64,000 bases of DNA from Pseudomonadota bacterium (GCA_024228935.1 JAAESX010000059.1:1-64000), one strand, 5' to 3'. Counted from the first letter of the stretch, positions 33,508 through 42,989 are shown. Notes: generated from the sequence alone by a model not told the origin. Program-made: numbers and translations.

Positions 33508-34536
33508 ATGCTCTTGCTCCTGCTCGCTTGCGACCCGCCCAGCGTGGGCGTTCCCCCCGTCGAGACCGACTCGACCGTCGACTCCGAAGAACCCCAGGAG
33601 TCGCAGCCGATCGACTCCGAGGACACGGACACCGACGACCCCTGGCAGGAAGGCGACCCGCTGCCCTACCCGGACTTCGACTACGACTGCGACAACCTGC
33701 CCACCGAGCCCACCTCGGACACCGAGATGGAGGGAGCGCGCGCCTACCACGGCATGGCGTTCGACGACGACGGCATGCTCGTCGGCTGGGACGGTCGGAA
33801 CTCGCTTACCAAGACCGCGTACGGCGAGGAGTACGAGACCTTCGTCCCCGGCATGCATGGCGTCGAGCAGATCCAGCGCCACCCCGACGGCACCATGTTC
33901 ATGATCATGGTCGAGGAGAGCGCGGTCTACCGGGTCTGGCCCGAGGGCGGCTACGAGCGCGTCGCGTCCGGCCTGTACTGGGGCTACGGCCTGGAGCTGG
34001 CGCCCGACGGCAACCTGTTCGTCGCGGACGGCAACGTGAGCAAGCTCGACATCGAGACGGGCGAGCTCACCGTGCTCTTCGAGAAGCCGGGCAACGACTC
34101 GTGGCTGAGCCACAGCCTGACCATCAACCTCGACTCGACGATGCTCTACGTCGGCGGCATCGGCGACGGCTTCATCTACCGGGCCGAGCTGGACGAGGAC
34201 CTGAACCCCGTCGGCGAGCTCGAGCCCTGGGTCAAGACCCCGGGTCAGTGGAAGGACGGCCTGCGCTTCGACGCCTGCGGCTACCTGTGGGCGGCCGACT
34301 ACGACACCAGCTCGCTCTACCGGATCTCGCCCGAGGGGGACGTCGAGACGTTCTACAAGGCGAACCAGCGAGGCTACGGCCACGGCCTGGTCTGGGGTCG
34401 CACGCACGGCGGCTGGCGCTCGGACGCGCTCTACCTGCCGCTTCCGTACGACCGCGCCAAGGTGCGCGAGCTGGTCATCGGCGTGCCGGACGGGCGGCTG
34501 GTGCGGACCTGGAAGGGAGAGAAGGTCCACTACTGA
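33508..34536 (+). CDS. Lipoprotein with NHL/SMP-30-like beta-propeller
   Basis: A 342-residue protein. MLLLLLAC is an eight-residue lipoprotein signal, then a long Asp/Ser/Glu/Pro tether (DSEEPQESQPIDSEDTDTDD). The rest forms blades of a beta-propeller: HGMAFDDDGMLVGWDG, IQRHPDGTMFMIM, LELAPDGNLFVADG, KDGLRFDACGYLWAADY. These resemble SMP-30/gluconolactonase and NHL proteins. No metal-ligand set could be confirmed, so a binding role is as likely as lactonase activity. Confidence 0.75.
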   Translation: MLLLLLACDPPSVGVPPVETDSTVDSEEPQESQPIDSEDTDTDDPWQEGDPLPYPDFDYDCDNLPTEPTSDTEMEGARAYHGMAFDDDGMLVGWDGRNSLTKTAYGEEYETFVPGMHGVEQIQRHPDGTMFMIMVEESAVYRVWPEGGYERVASGLYWGYGLELAPDGNLFVADGNVSKLDIETGELTVLFEKPGNDSWLSHSLTINLDSTMLYVGGIGDGFIYRAELDEDLNPVGELEPWVKTPGQWKDGLRFDACGYLWAADYDTSSLYRISPEGDVETFYKANQRGYGHGLVWGRTHGGWRSDALYLPLPYDRAKVRELVIGVPDGRLVRTWKGEKVHY

Positions 34537-34633
34537 GTGGCGGCGGCCAGATCGGCCAGCTTCACGGTGAGGATTCGAGTTCTGGGGGGCCGGGAGCCGT
34601 AACGGGGGGCGAGCCCAGTGGGGCAAGCCTGGC

Positions 34634-34735
34634 CGTCAGGAACCGACTTCTGGGGGCCACGACCCCCAGTTCGGCAATCCTCCCCGTCAGGAACCGACTT
34701 CTGGGGGCCACAACCCCCAGCTCCACCATCCTCAC
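34634..34735. repeat. REP-like array, two 51-bp units with a G/C-rich stem
   Basis: CGTCAGGAACC starts at 34634 and 34685 (51 bp apart). Each unit holds CTGGGGG / CCCCCAG stems (34650-34669 and 34701-34720) around a six-base loop, then a CCATCCTC/CAATCCTC end. A degenerate copy of the stem precedes it near 34570-34600. The lead and the 51-bp length equal the arrays at 14.5 kb, while the stem is different. It fills most of the gap 34537-34786. Confidence 0.75.
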
Positions 34736-34774
34736 CTCAACGGGCCACCCAGACCCCCACCAACACCCCTCCGC

Positions 34775-34780
34775 TACCAT
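34775..34780 (+). promoter_or_regulatory. -10 element of a leaderless promoter
   Basis: TACCAT ends 6 nt before GTG 34787. Confidence 0.45.
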
Positions 34781-34786
34781 CCCAGT

Positions 34787-35416
34787 GTGACCTGGCCCCT
34801 CCTCCTCACGCTCTCCCACGCCGAGCCCGTGACCCTCGTCCCGGTCGACCCCCACGGTCGGCTCGTCGAAGAGGCCACCTGGCGCACCCCGGCCGGCGAG
34901 CTCGCGGTCGGCAAGACCACCGTCGATCTCCCCATCGGCCACCACACCCTCGCGGTCACGGCCGAGGGGTTCTTCGGCTCGACCGTCGAGCTCGACGTCG
35001 CCGAGGGCCGTCCGGGCGAGGTCCAGGTCATCCTCGGTGCGAGCCAGGTCGTGCTGACCGACCGGCGCATCGTCATCCACGACGCCATCTACTTCGAGAC
35101 CAACAAGGCCGTCATCAAGCCCGAGAGCCACGAGCTCTGTCGCCAGACCGCCCGGCTGATGATCGAGCACCCCGAGGTGCTGCTCGTCAGCGTCGAGGGC
35201 CACGCCGACGAGCGAGGCGGCGACAGCTTCAACCTCGACCTGTCGACCCGACGCGCCGCCGCCGTGAAGGCCTTCCTCGAGGCCAACGGCGTGAGCGCCC
35301 AGCGGCTCCGTTCGACCGGCTGGGGAGAGCAGAAGCCCGTCGTCGAGGGATCGGACGAGGAGGCTTGGAGCCAGAACCGACGCGTCGAGTTCCTGGTCGT
35401 CGAGCGCGCCGACTGA
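34787..35416 (+). CDS. OmpA-family peptidoglycan-binding protein
   Basis: A 209-residue protein from GTG 34787; MTWPLLLTLSHAEP is a very short signal. Residues 20-85 form a PEGA-like beta module (GRLVEEATWRTPAGE, GHHTLAVTAEGFFG). Residues about 95-205 are an OmpA C-terminal domain: IYFETNKAVIKPES, VEGHADERGGDSFN (137-150), STRRAAAVKAFL and NRRVEFLVVE. That domain grips diaminopimelate in peptidoglycan. There is no barrel, so it is a periplasmic tether. Confidence 0.85.
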   Translation: MTWPLLLTLSHAEPVTLVPVDPHGRLVEEATWRTPAGELAVGKTTVDLPIGHHTLAVTAEGFFGSTVELDVAEGRPGEVQVILGASQVVLTDRRIVIHDAIYFETNKAVIKPESHELCRQTARLMIEHPEVLLVSVEGHADERGGDSFNLDLSTRRAAAVKAFLEANGVSAQRLRSTGWGEQKPVVEGSDEEAWSQNRRVEFLVVERAD

Positions 35417-35501
35417 GGCTGCCAGCGGTCTCGGAGACGATGAAACCGCGGTGACGCCGCGCCCCCTCCAGCCCGGGCGAACCTCGGCATGGAGGTGATG
35501 G

Positions 35502-36377
35502 ATGGTGTGGTGGCTGTTGGCCTGTGGCCCACCCGCGACCGAGACGGCCCTGGCGCCCGCGGTCTGTGACGACCCCGTCCAGCGCACCGAGCTGGCCACC
35601 GACATCGCCCGCATCGACGTCCCCGTCTGCATCCACGCGGTCTGGCCGACCCAGGAGATCGCCGACCGCCGCTGGACGGACGACCTCGAGCGCCAGACGC
35701 TCCACAACCAGATCGACCTCACCAACCGCCTCCTGCGCGGCGCCCCCGAGGCCGAGTACATGGCCACCCAGCTGGACACGGGCATCCGGCTCGAAGCCAG
35801 CCGCGTCCTGGTCCACGCCGACGCCGAGCGGGTCGTCCTGGGCGAGCTCGACGCCACCGGCCGGGCCCAGGGGCTCGAGGAGATGGCGGCGGACTGGAAC
35901 GTCGACGGCTGCGCCAACGTCTACCTGCTGTTCGACGACGACGCCTCGTGGGAGGGCGCCTGGGCCGGCTACCCAGGCGAGCTCAGCCACAACGCCATCG
36001 CCGGCGTGCGCAAGCCCAGCCCGCGGATGATGGCGCACGAATGGGGCCACGTCTTCGGCCTGCGCCACACGCACGAGGACACCTTCGGCCCCGAGTGGGA
36101 CGGCGACTGCGACGTCACCGGCGACCTGGTCTGCGACACCGCCCCCGACCCTGGCACCGACCACTGCACCCAGTTCGACAAGCGCGGCGCGACCAACGCC
36201 GAGAGCCGCTCGTACGTCGAGTGCGAGGGAGACCTGGCGGCGCTCGACCCGACCATCCCCATCAACAACCTGATGTCGTACTGGAACCCGCCGTGGGCCA
36301 GCCAGGGGTTCAGCGAAGGCCAGATCGAACGCATGCGTTGCGGTTATGGAAATGGTGATTTCGATGTCTTGGACTGA
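35502..36377 (+). CDS. Lipoprotein metzincin, pappalysin (M43)-like
   Basis: A 291-residue protein. MVWWLLAC is the lipobox signal (Cys8). HEWGHVFGLRH (179-189) is the full HExxHxxGxxH metzincin zinc motif, and NNLMSYW (about 257-263) supplies the Met-turn. GDLVCDTAPDPGTDHC fits the M43 pappalysin pattern, whose members are calcium-dependent. It is an extracellular or surface protease; the substrate is unknown. GGAGG lies upstream of the ATG. Confidence 0.85.
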   Translation: MVWWLLACGPPATETALAPAVCDDPVQRTELATDIARIDVPVCIHAVWPTQEIADRRWTDDLERQTLHNQIDLTNRLLRGAPEAEYMATQLDTGIRLEASRVLVHADAERVVLGELDATGRAQGLEEMAADWNVDGCANVYLLFDDDASWEGAWAGYPGELSHNAIAGVRKPSPRMMAHEWGHVFGLRHTHEDTFGPEWDGDCDVTGDLVCDTAPDPGTDHCTQFDKRGATNAESRSYVECEGDLAALDPTIPINNLMSYWNPPWASQGFSEGQIERMRCGYGNGDFDVLD

Positions 36378-36420
36378 TTGAATGATTCAGGCGATGTTGT
36401 CTCCACACCAAGGAGCCAGC

Positions 36421-36894
36421 ATGCAGATCGACATCGGAATCGACGAGACCACCCGCCAGGACATCGCGCTCGGGGTCAGCGGCATCCTGGCCGACACCTA
36501 CACGCTCTACCTGCGCGCCCATCGCTTCCACTGGAACGTGACCGGGCCGCAGTTCGACACCCTGCACAAGGTCTTCGAGGCCCACTACAACGAGCTCTGG
36601 ATCGCCGTCGACGAGCTGGCCGAGCGCATCCGCACCCTGGGCCACTTCGCGCCGGGCACCTACTCCGAGTTCGCCGCGCTGACCGCCCTGGTCGAGGAGC
36701 CCGGTACGCCCGCCGCCGACGGGATGATCCGCTCGCTCGTCCGCGGCCACGAGACCGTCATCCGCCGCATCCGCGCGCTCCTGCCCCGGGCCCAGCAGGC
36801 CGACGACGAGTCCACCGCGGCGCTGCTCTCGGATCGGCTGCGCGTACATGAAAAGACCGCGTGGATGCTGCGCAGTCAGCTGCCCACCAGCTGA
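36421..36894 (+). CDS. dps: Dps-like ferritin, DNA-binding protein from starved cells
   Basis: A 157-residue protein from ATG 36421, preceded by AAGGAG at six bases; the in-frame ATG at 36382 lacks this. AHRFHWNVTGPQFDTLHKVFEAHYNELW holds the inter-subunit ferroxidase residues (His, His, Asp, Glu) of Dps dodecamers, and AVDELAERIRTLG follows. It oxidises and stores iron using peroxide, protecting DNA. No Lys-rich N-terminal tail is present, so direct DNA binding is uncertain. Confidence 0.92.
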   Translation: MQIDIGIDETTRQDIALGVSGILADTYTLYLRAHRFHWNVTGPQFDTLHKVFEAHYNELWIAVDELAERIRTLGHFAPGTYSEFAALTALVEEPGTPAADGMIRSLVRGHETVIRRIRALLPRAQQADDESTAALLSDRLRVHEKTAWMLRSQLPTS

Positions 36895-36903
36895 TCCCTC
36901 GGA

Positions 36904-36909
36904 TAGATT
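36904..36909 (+). promoter_or_regulatory. -10 element of a leaderless promoter
   Basis: TAGATT (context GGATAGATT) ends 6 nt before ATG 36916; its TAG is in frame with the lipoprotein. Confidence 0.55.
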
Positions 36910-36915
36910 GGGGGC

Positions 36916-37779
36916 ATGACGCTCGTCCTCCTCTTCGCATGCAGCGGCTTCGACCAGTGGAGCCCCGACGAGCAGGCGGTCATCGAGGAGACCGAGCCCC
37001 CGTTCGGCGGCGAGACCGATCTCGACACCACCGAGCCGGTCGAGACCGGGCTCAACAACAACAAGCCCGAGCCGGACAGCGACGACACCGAGCCGCCGGC
37101 CGACAGCTCACCCATCATCAACGCGTTCGCCGCGACCGAAGAGGAGACCAAGGTCCGCTTCGCCTTCGCGGTCGACGATGCCGACAACGACCTGAACGGC
37201 GGCTCTGCCCGCGTCGAGATCGGCGCCAGCATCGTCGAGTACGCCTGGCCGAGCGAGATCCGCTGGACCGACGGCGGCTCGCCGTTCGTCCTCTGGGAGC
37301 TCGACGAGTTCTCGCCGGAGAACACGGTGACCGCCACGCTCATCGTCCAGGACGCGGCAGGCCACAACTCGCAGGCGAAGACGACCGACTTCACCCGGTC
37401 GTCCTGGACCCGGAGCGTCTCCGAGTCGGGCGACCTGCTCGAGGACGCCGTGGGCCTCGGCCAGATCGAGACGCCGGCGACCATCACCGGCGACCTCTAC
37501 GGCACCGGCAACGACGGCGCGCTCTACACCAGCGACCTGGACTTCATGAAGTTCAGCGTCGACCGGAAGGGCCCGTACGACATCACGCTCACGTGGACCG
37601 AGACGGCCGCGGACTACGACCTGTACCTCCTGGCCGAGGGACCCGTCACCATCGCGAACGCCGCGACCTACGACTACCCCGAGACCGTCTCGTACAGCCT
37701 CGAGTCGAACACCTCGTACTTCCTGGCCGTCGGCGGCTGGGACGGACGTTCCGGAGCCTGGAGCATCCGGATCGAGTAG
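36916..37779 (+). CDS. Lipoprotein with PPC-like C-terminal domain
   Basis: A 287-residue protein. MTLVLLFAC is the signal (Cys9), then an acidic tether (TEPVETGLNNNKPEPDSDDTEPP). A middle Ig-like domain (NAFAATEEETKVRFAFAVDDADND) precedes a C-terminal PPC/prepeptidase-like sandwich (LDFMKFSVDRKGPYDITLTW, ADYDLYLLAEG, YFLAVGGWDGRSGAWSIRI). PPC domains usually bind carbohydrate or assist secretion of proteases. No enzyme motif. The in-frame TAG upstream fixes the start. glmU follows after 8 bp. Confidence 0.7.
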   Translation: MTLVLLFACSGFDQWSPDEQAVIEETEPPFGGETDLDTTEPVETGLNNNKPEPDSDDTEPPADSSPIINAFAATEEETKVRFAFAVDDADNDLNGGSARVEIGASIVEYAWPSEIRWTDGGSPFVLWELDEFSPENTVTATLIVQDAAGHNSQAKTTDFTRSSWTRSVSESGDLLEDAVGLGQIETPATITGDLYGTGNDGALYTSDLDFMKFSVDRKGPYDITLTWTETAADYDLYLLAEGPVTIANAATYDYPETVSYSLESNTSYFLAVGGWDGRSGAWSIRIE

Positions 37780-37787
37780 AGGTCGGT

Positions 37788-39116
37788 ATGACGACCACCG
37801 CCCTCATCCTGGCGGCCGGGAAGGGCACGCGAATGCGGTCCTCCCTCGCCAAGGTCCTGCACCCGCTCTGCGGCCGCCCCATGGCCGGCTGGGTGCTCAC
37901 CGCCTGCTCCGACGCCGGCCTCACCCCCACGCTCGTCGTCGGTCACCAGGCCGACCGCGTGCGAGACACCTTCCCCGGTGTCCCCACCGCGCTCCAGGCC
38001 GAACAGAACGGCACCGGACACGCGGTGGCCTGTGCGGCCGAGGTGCTCCCTCGGCAAGGGACGCTCGTCGTCCTCGCCGGCGACACCCCCCTCGTCCGGG
38101 GCGCCACGCTGACCGCCCTGGTCGAGGCCCACACCCGGACCGGCGCGCTCTGCACGGTCCTGACGATGAAGGTCGACGAGCCCGGCGCCTACGGCCGCAT
38201 CGTGCGCGGCGCGACCGGGGTCGAGCGCATCGTCGAGGCCGCGAACGCGAGCGTGGAAGAGCTCGCGATCGACGAGGTCAACAGCGGCATGTACGCGTTC
38301 GACGCCGCCTGGCTGCTCGACGAGGTCATCCCGCACCTGGTCCCGCACCCGCCGAAGAACGAGCTCTACCTGACAGACGCCATCGAGGCCGCCGCCGCCG
38401 CCGGACGACTCGACGCGGCCTGCCACGACGACGCCGACGAGCTGATGGGCGTGAACGACAAGGCTGCCCTGGCCGTCGCCACCAAGGTCCTGCGCGACCG
38501 CATCAACCTGGGCTGGATGGAGGCGGGCGTCACCATGCACGACCCCGCCCAGACCTACATCGACGCGACCGTCTCGCTCGAGCAGGACGTGACGCTCGAG
38601 CCCGGCGTCGTCCTGAAGGGCTCGACCACCATCGCGACGGGGACCCAGGTCTTCGCCCACTCGGTCCTCGAGGACGCCACGGTCGGACCCGACTGCAAGG
38701 TGGGCCCGTTCGCTCGGCTCCGCCCGGGGACGGTGCTGACCTCCAGGGTGAAGGTCGGCAACTTCGTCGAGACCAAGAAGGCCGTGCTGCACGACAAGGT
38801 CAGCGCCGGTCACCTCAGCTACCTGGGCGACACCGAGATCGGGGCCGGCTCGAACATCGGCGCAGGGACGATCACCTGCAACTACGACGGGTTCGGCAAG
38901 CACCGGACCGAGATCGGCGAGCGGGCCTTCATCGGCTCCAACAGTTCGCTCGTCGCGCCGGTAGTCATCGGTGCCGACACCATCGTGGCAGCCGGGAGCA
39001 CCATCACGAACAACGTCGCCGACGACGCCCTGGCGCTCGCCCGGGCCCGCCAGAAGAACTTGGCCGGCAAGGCCCAGGACATCCACCGCCGCAACAAGGA
39101 GCGGGCCGAAAAGTGA
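37788..39116 (+). CDS. glmU: Bifunctional UDP-GlcNAc pyrophosphorylase / GlcN-1-P acetyltransferase
   Basis: A 442-residue enzyme making UDP-GlcNAc for peptidoglycan and LPS. The uridylyltransferase half starts ALILAAGKGTRMRS (5-18) with LAGDTPLVRG and EVNSGMYAFD. The left-handed beta-helix acetyltransferase half contains VGPFARLRPGT, GNFVETKKA, GDTEIGAGSNIGAGTITCNYDG and FIGSNSSLVAPV. The length is normal. The last codon region overlaps the helicase start (GTG 39113), so the two are translationally coupled. Confidence 0.97.
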   Translation: MTTTALILAAGKGTRMRSSLAKVLHPLCGRPMAGWVLTACSDAGLTPTLVVGHQADRVRDTFPGVPTALQAEQNGTGHAVACAAEVLPRQGTLVVLAGDTPLVRGATLTALVEAHTRTGALCTVLTMKVDEPGAYGRIVRGATGVERIVEAANASVEELAIDEVNSGMYAFDAAWLLDEVIPHLVPHPPKNELYLTDAIEAAAAAGRLDAACHDDADELMGVNDKAALAVATKVLRDRINLGWMEAGVTMHDPAQTYIDATVSLEQDVTLEPGVVLKGSTTIATGTQVFAHSVLEDATVGPDCKVGPFARLRPGTVLTSRVKVGNFVETKKAVLHDKVSAGHLSYLGDTEIGAGSNIGAGTITCNYDGFGKHRTEIGERAFIGSNSSLVAPVVIGADTIVAAGSTITNNVADDALALARARQKNLAGKAQDIHRRNKERAEK

Positions 39117-41374
39117 GTGACCTCCCCCTCCACCTGCAGGGCCTGAACCCGCCGCAGCTCGACGCCGTCCAGACCATCGAGGGCCCCCTCCTCATCCTTG
39201 CCGGCGCCGGCTCGGGCAAGACGCGCGTGCTCATGCGGCGCGTCGCCCACATGCTGTACTCGGGCATCAAGCCGTGGAACATCCTGGCGGTCACGTTCAC
39301 GAACAAGGCCGCCGCCGAGATGAAGAAGCGCGTGCGGGCGATGGTCGGCTCCGACGCCGACAAGCTGACCGTCTCGACCTTCCACTCCGCCTGTGTGCGC
39401 ATCCTGCGGATCGAGGCCAAGCACCTCGGCTACACGAACAACTTCGCGATCTACGACGCCGACGACCAGAAGCGGATGATCAAGCAGATCCTGAAGGACA
39501 AGAACATCGACGCGAAGCGGTTCACCCCGAACAACATCCGCTCGAACATCGACCGCGCGAAGAACAAGCGCCACGGCCCCGACGACATGGTCGACGTCCC
39601 TCGCCAGGTGAGCGAGGTCTTCGCCGAGTACGAGGCCCGCCTGAAGACCGCAGGCGCCGTCGACTTCAACGACATCATCAACAAGGTCGTGGACGTCTTC
39701 GAGCAGCAGCCCGAGGTCCTGGCCAAGTGGCGGAACCGCTACCGCTACATGATGGTCGACGAGTACCAGGACACCAACCGCGCGCAGTACCAGCTCATCA
39801 GCCTGATGGCAGGCGACCGGGGCAACCTGGCGGTGGTCGGCGACGACGACCAGTCCATCTACAGCTTCCGCGGCGCCGACATCCGGAACATCCTGGACTT
39901 CGAGGCGGACTTCCCGAACGCCAAGGTCGTGAAGCTCGAGCAGAACTACCGCTCGAGCAGCCGCATCCTGAAGGCGGCCATGGCCGTCGTCACGGTCAAC
40001 AAGGGCCGAAAGGACAAGGAGCTCTGGACCGAGGCCGCCGAGGGCGCGCCGCTCAAGCTCCTCGTGGCCCGGGACGAGAACGAGGAGGCCCAGAAGGTCG
40101 CCGCGCGCATCTCGGCGGGCATCCGCCAGGGACGCCGACCCGAGGACTTCGCGGTCATCTACCGCACGAACGCCCGCTCCCGGCCCTTCGAGCAGGCCTT
40201 CCGTCGCATGAACATCCCGCACGTGCTGGTCGGCACGCGCAAGTTCTACGAGCGCCGCGAGGTGCGCGACATGATCGGGTACCTGAAGCTGGTCCTGAAC
40301 CCGGCGAACGAGATGGCGTTCCTGCGCGTCATCAACGTGCCCCGGCGAGGACTGGGCCCCAAGGCGGTCGAGAAGATCCGCGCCGAGGCCGCGGCCCGCG
40401 ACGTGCCGATCGTCGAGGCCTGCCGAATCCTGGGGGGCGGCCGCGGCAAGCAGGCCGAGTCGATGCGCCGGTTCGCCGATCTCATCCAGCAGCTGACTGC
40501 GCAGGCGGTGACCAGCCTTCCAGGCGAACTCGTGCAGACGGTGGCGCGCGAGACGGGGTACCGCGCCGAGCTCGAGGCCGACGCGACCGAGGAGGCACTG
40601 GGTCGCATCGAGAACATCGACGCCCTGGCAGCGGACATCGCCAGTGACGAGTTCACCCTCCCCGAGGAGCTCGATTCTTCCGATCCCCTCAACGTGCTGG
40701 CCGCCTTCCTCGACCGAGCGTCGCTCGCGGGGCAGGCCGATGAGCTGCCGGATGGAGGGCGGGTGACCTTGATGACCGCGCACCTGGCGAAGGGCCTCGA
40801 GTACCCCGTGGTGTTCGTGGCGGGCCTCGTCGAGGGGAGCTTCCCGCTCACGCGGGAGGAGTCCGAGGAGCGCCTCGAGGAAGAGCGTCGCCTGGCCTAC
40901 GTCGCGTTCACCCGAGCGGAACAGGAGCTCATCCTGACGCGCTCGATGATGCGGATCGTCTACGGGACCGGGCCCCAGCGCTGCACTCCGAGCCGTTTTC
41001 TGGACGACGTGCCCCGGGATCTGATGGAGGGCTGGACCGACCGCAAGCCCGTCCGCCGGGCCCCCAGCGTCGACCCGACCGAGGCGCGGAAGCGACTGCT
41101 GGCCTTCACCTCACGCCACGCGAAGAAGAAGCCCGATCCGGTCGCCAGCTCTGCCAGCGAGTCGTCGGACGACGGCATCCAACGGACGATCACACCGGAG
41201 AGTCCTGCCGAACTGCGCGTCGGCCGCCGCGTCCTCCACCCGGAGTTCGGCGAGGGCATCATCCGGACCTCGTCAGGGAGCCCGCAGAACCCGCGCCTGA
41301 CGATCGAGTTCGCCGGACGACGACGCCGGACCCTGTTCGCTGGCTTCTCCCGACTGGAGATCATCGTCGGATGA
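39113..41374 (+). CDS. uvrD: UvrD/PcrA-type superfamily 1 DNA helicase
   Basis: A 753-residue 3'-5' helicase for repair. Motif I AGAGSGKT (30-37), Ia VTFTNKAAAEM, II VDEYQDTN, III GDDDQSIYSFRGAD, IV LEQNYRSS, V VTLMTAHLAKGLEYPVVFVAG, VI RRLAYVAFTRAE. The C-terminal tail (VGRRVLHPEFGEGIIR ... FSRLEII) is the Tudor-like RNA-polymerase-interacting domain of PcrA/UvrD. The GTG start overlaps the glmU stop. UvrD and PcrA cannot be told apart by sequence alone. Confidence 0.95.
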   Translation: MSDLPLHLQGLNPPQLDAVQTIEGPLLILAGAGSGKTRVLMRRVAHMLYSGIKPWNILAVTFTNKAAAEMKKRVRAMVGSDADKLTVSTFHSACVRILRIEAKHLGYTNNFAIYDADDQKRMIKQILKDKNIDAKRFTPNNIRSNIDRAKNKRHGPDDMVDVPRQVSEVFAEYEARLKTAGAVDFNDIINKVVDVFEQQPEVLAKWRNRYRYMMVDEYQDTNRAQYQLISLMAGDRGNLAVVGDDDQSIYSFRGADIRNILDFEADFPNAKVVKLEQNYRSSSRILKAAMAVVTVNKGRKDKELWTEAAEGAPLKLLVARDENEEAQKVAARISAGIRQGRRPEDFAVIYRTNARSRPFEQAFRRMNIPHVLVGTRKFYERREVRDMIGYLKLVLNPANEMAFLRVINVPRRGLGPKAVEKIRAEAAARDVPIVEACRILGGGRGKQAESMRRFADLIQQLTAQAVTSLPGELVQTVARETGYRAELEADATEEALGRIENIDALAADIASDEFTLPEELDSSDPLNVLAAFLDRASLAGQADELPDGGRVTLMTAHLAKGLEYPVVFVAGLVEGSFPLTREESEERLEEERRLAYVAFTRAEQELILTRSMMRIVYGTGPQRCTPSRFLDDVPRDLMEGWTDRKPVRRAPSVDPTEARKRLLAFTSRHAKKKPDPVASSASESSDDGIQRTITPESPAELRVGRRVLHPEFGEGIIRTSSGSPQNPRLTIEFAGRRRRTLFAGFSRLEIIVG

Positions 41375-41465
41375 ACACGCTCACAAGCCCACACCCTGTT
41401 GTGTGCCTCCCAAAGCCGGTGGTAGCGTGCGTGGGCTCCGCTCTCGGACGCCAGAAAGGCACCCA

Positions 41466-42908
41466 ATGATCGTCAGCTGTCCGCAGTGTCAGGCCCGCTA
41501 CAAGCTCGATCCGAACAAGATCGCTGCGCGCGGCGCCAAGATCACCTGTCCGAGGTGTCGCCACGTCTTCGTCGTCTACCCCGAGGTGGACGAGTCCGGC
41601 GAGACGAAGGGCCTCACGACGCTCGACCGCGCGCGCCCCAGCGCCCAGGGTCTGCAGGAGGATCCGACCGCCCCCGTGCACCGGGTCAAGAAGCCGAAGC
41701 GCAGCGCCGAGGACCTGGACTTCCGAAAGGTCAGCATCGCCTCGTGGAAGGTGCGCGTCAAGATCGGACTGGTCTACGACTTCTCCGACATCAAGACGCT
41801 GCGGAAGTACATCCAGGACGGCCGGGTCACGCCCGAGGACGTCATCAGCCACAACGCGAAGGACTGGGCGACCATCGGGGACATCCCGGACCTGGACGCC
41901 TACTTCGTCGAGGTCTACGACCGCGAAGAGGACGCGCTGGAGAACGGCCGGACCGGCAACGAGTTCGAGGAGGACACCCCCACGAACGTGGTCGGCGTGG
42001 GCTCGCTCGGCTCGGACCTCGCCGCCCAGGCCCTGGCCGAGGCCACGCGCGCCGACGATCCCAGCGCCGCTCCGAACGAGCACGACCGCCGCTTCGTCGA
42101 TCCCTTCGCCGCGCTGAAGGACAAGCAGCGGGACCGGATCCAGGAGCGTCGCGCTGGCGGCCGAAAGGCTCCGCCTCCTCCCCCGAAGGAGTCCGGCGGC
42201 CAGAAGGGCCTGCTGCTCGCCGCGCTCGTCTTGATCGTGCTCGGTGGTGGCGCCTGGTGGTTCCTCTCGCAGGACACGGGCCCGGTCTCGGCGACGAACA
42301 CGACCGCCGAGGACGCCGTCGCCGCCCAGAAGGCCAAGGCCAAGGCCGACGCCGCCCGGAACGCGGTGAACGAGAAGCTCCAGGAGGAGCTCGAAGAGAT
42401 CGACCGCGACGACATGGGCGGCACCGACGACGACGACGACCCGATCCTCATCCCGATCGTCCCTCGAGGCGAGCCCACGCGGAAGTCCGGCAACGACCTG
42501 CTCAGTGGCAACAGCACCGGCACGACCGGCGGAACGCCCGCGGCCAGCACGGACGTGGACTTCAAGAAGGACTGCCAGGACTTCACGCGAGCCGGCTCCT
42601 GGACCCAGGCGAAGATGGCCTGCGGCATGGCGCTCAAGGACTCGCCCGGCAACCCCGCGGTGATGGTCAACTACGGCATCGCGCTGTACGAGAACGGCGA
42701 GCTGAACGCTGCGAGCAACCAGCTCGGTGGCGCCGGCGGCAACGGGTCCACGGATCCGCGGATCAAGAAGTACCAGGGCCACATCGCGCGCGAACAGGGC
42801 GATGTCATGGGCGCCAGCGGGTACTACCAGGACTACCTGGCGGCCAACCCGAATGCCTCGGACAAGGCCAAGATCGAGGCGCTCCTGACCCAGCTGCAGG
42901 GCGGCTGA
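41466..42908 (+). CDS. MJ0042 zinc-ribbon, GYF-like, single-pass protein with TPR-like end
   Basis: A 480-residue protein from ATG 41466 (AGAAAGG upstream). MIVSCPQCQARYKLDPNKI ... CPRCRHVF is the MJ0042-type zinc ribbon. KVRVKIGLVYDFSDIKTLRKYIQDGRVTPEDVIS and WATIGDIPDLDAYF form a GYF/DUF4339-like module. One transmembrane helix (LLLAALVLIVLGGGAWWFL, about 250-268) separates these cytosolic parts from a periplasmic tail with TPR-like helices (GSWTQAKMACGMALKDSPGNP ... ALYENGEL). A paralogue follows directly. Such proteins occur in myxobacteria near motility and envelope genes; the role is unproven. Confidence 0.75.
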   Translation: MIVSCPQCQARYKLDPNKIAARGAKITCPRCRHVFVVYPEVDESGETKGLTTLDRARPSAQGLQEDPTAPVHRVKKPKRSAEDLDFRKVSIASWKVRVKIGLVYDFSDIKTLRKYIQDGRVTPEDVISHNAKDWATIGDIPDLDAYFVEVYDREEDALENGRTGNEFEEDTPTNVVGVGSLGSDLAAQALAEATRADDPSAAPNEHDRRFVDPFAALKDKQRDRIQERRAGGRKAPPPPPKESGGQKGLLLAALVLIVLGGGAWWFLSQDTGPVSATNTTAEDAVAAQKAKAKADAARNAVNEKLQEELEEIDRDDMGGTDDDDDPILIPIVPRGEPTRKSGNDLLSGNSTGTTGGTPAASTDVDFKKDCQDFTRAGSWTQAKMACGMALKDSPGNPAVMVNYGIALYENGELNAASNQLGGAGGNGSTDPRIKKYQGHIAREQGDVMGASGYYQDYLAANPNASDKAKIEALLTQLQGG

Positions 42909-42989
42909 GACCGCCACTTCGTCGCTGAGCAGGGAACGCTCGGCGCGTGCGCGCGGTAGACTCGGTGCCCTGTCTCGGGAAGTTCGTCG

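Noticed and set aside
36382..36420. Upstream start for Dps (13 extra residues)
   Set aside because: AAGGAG lies at ideal spacing before ATG 36421 and the added residues are not family-like.
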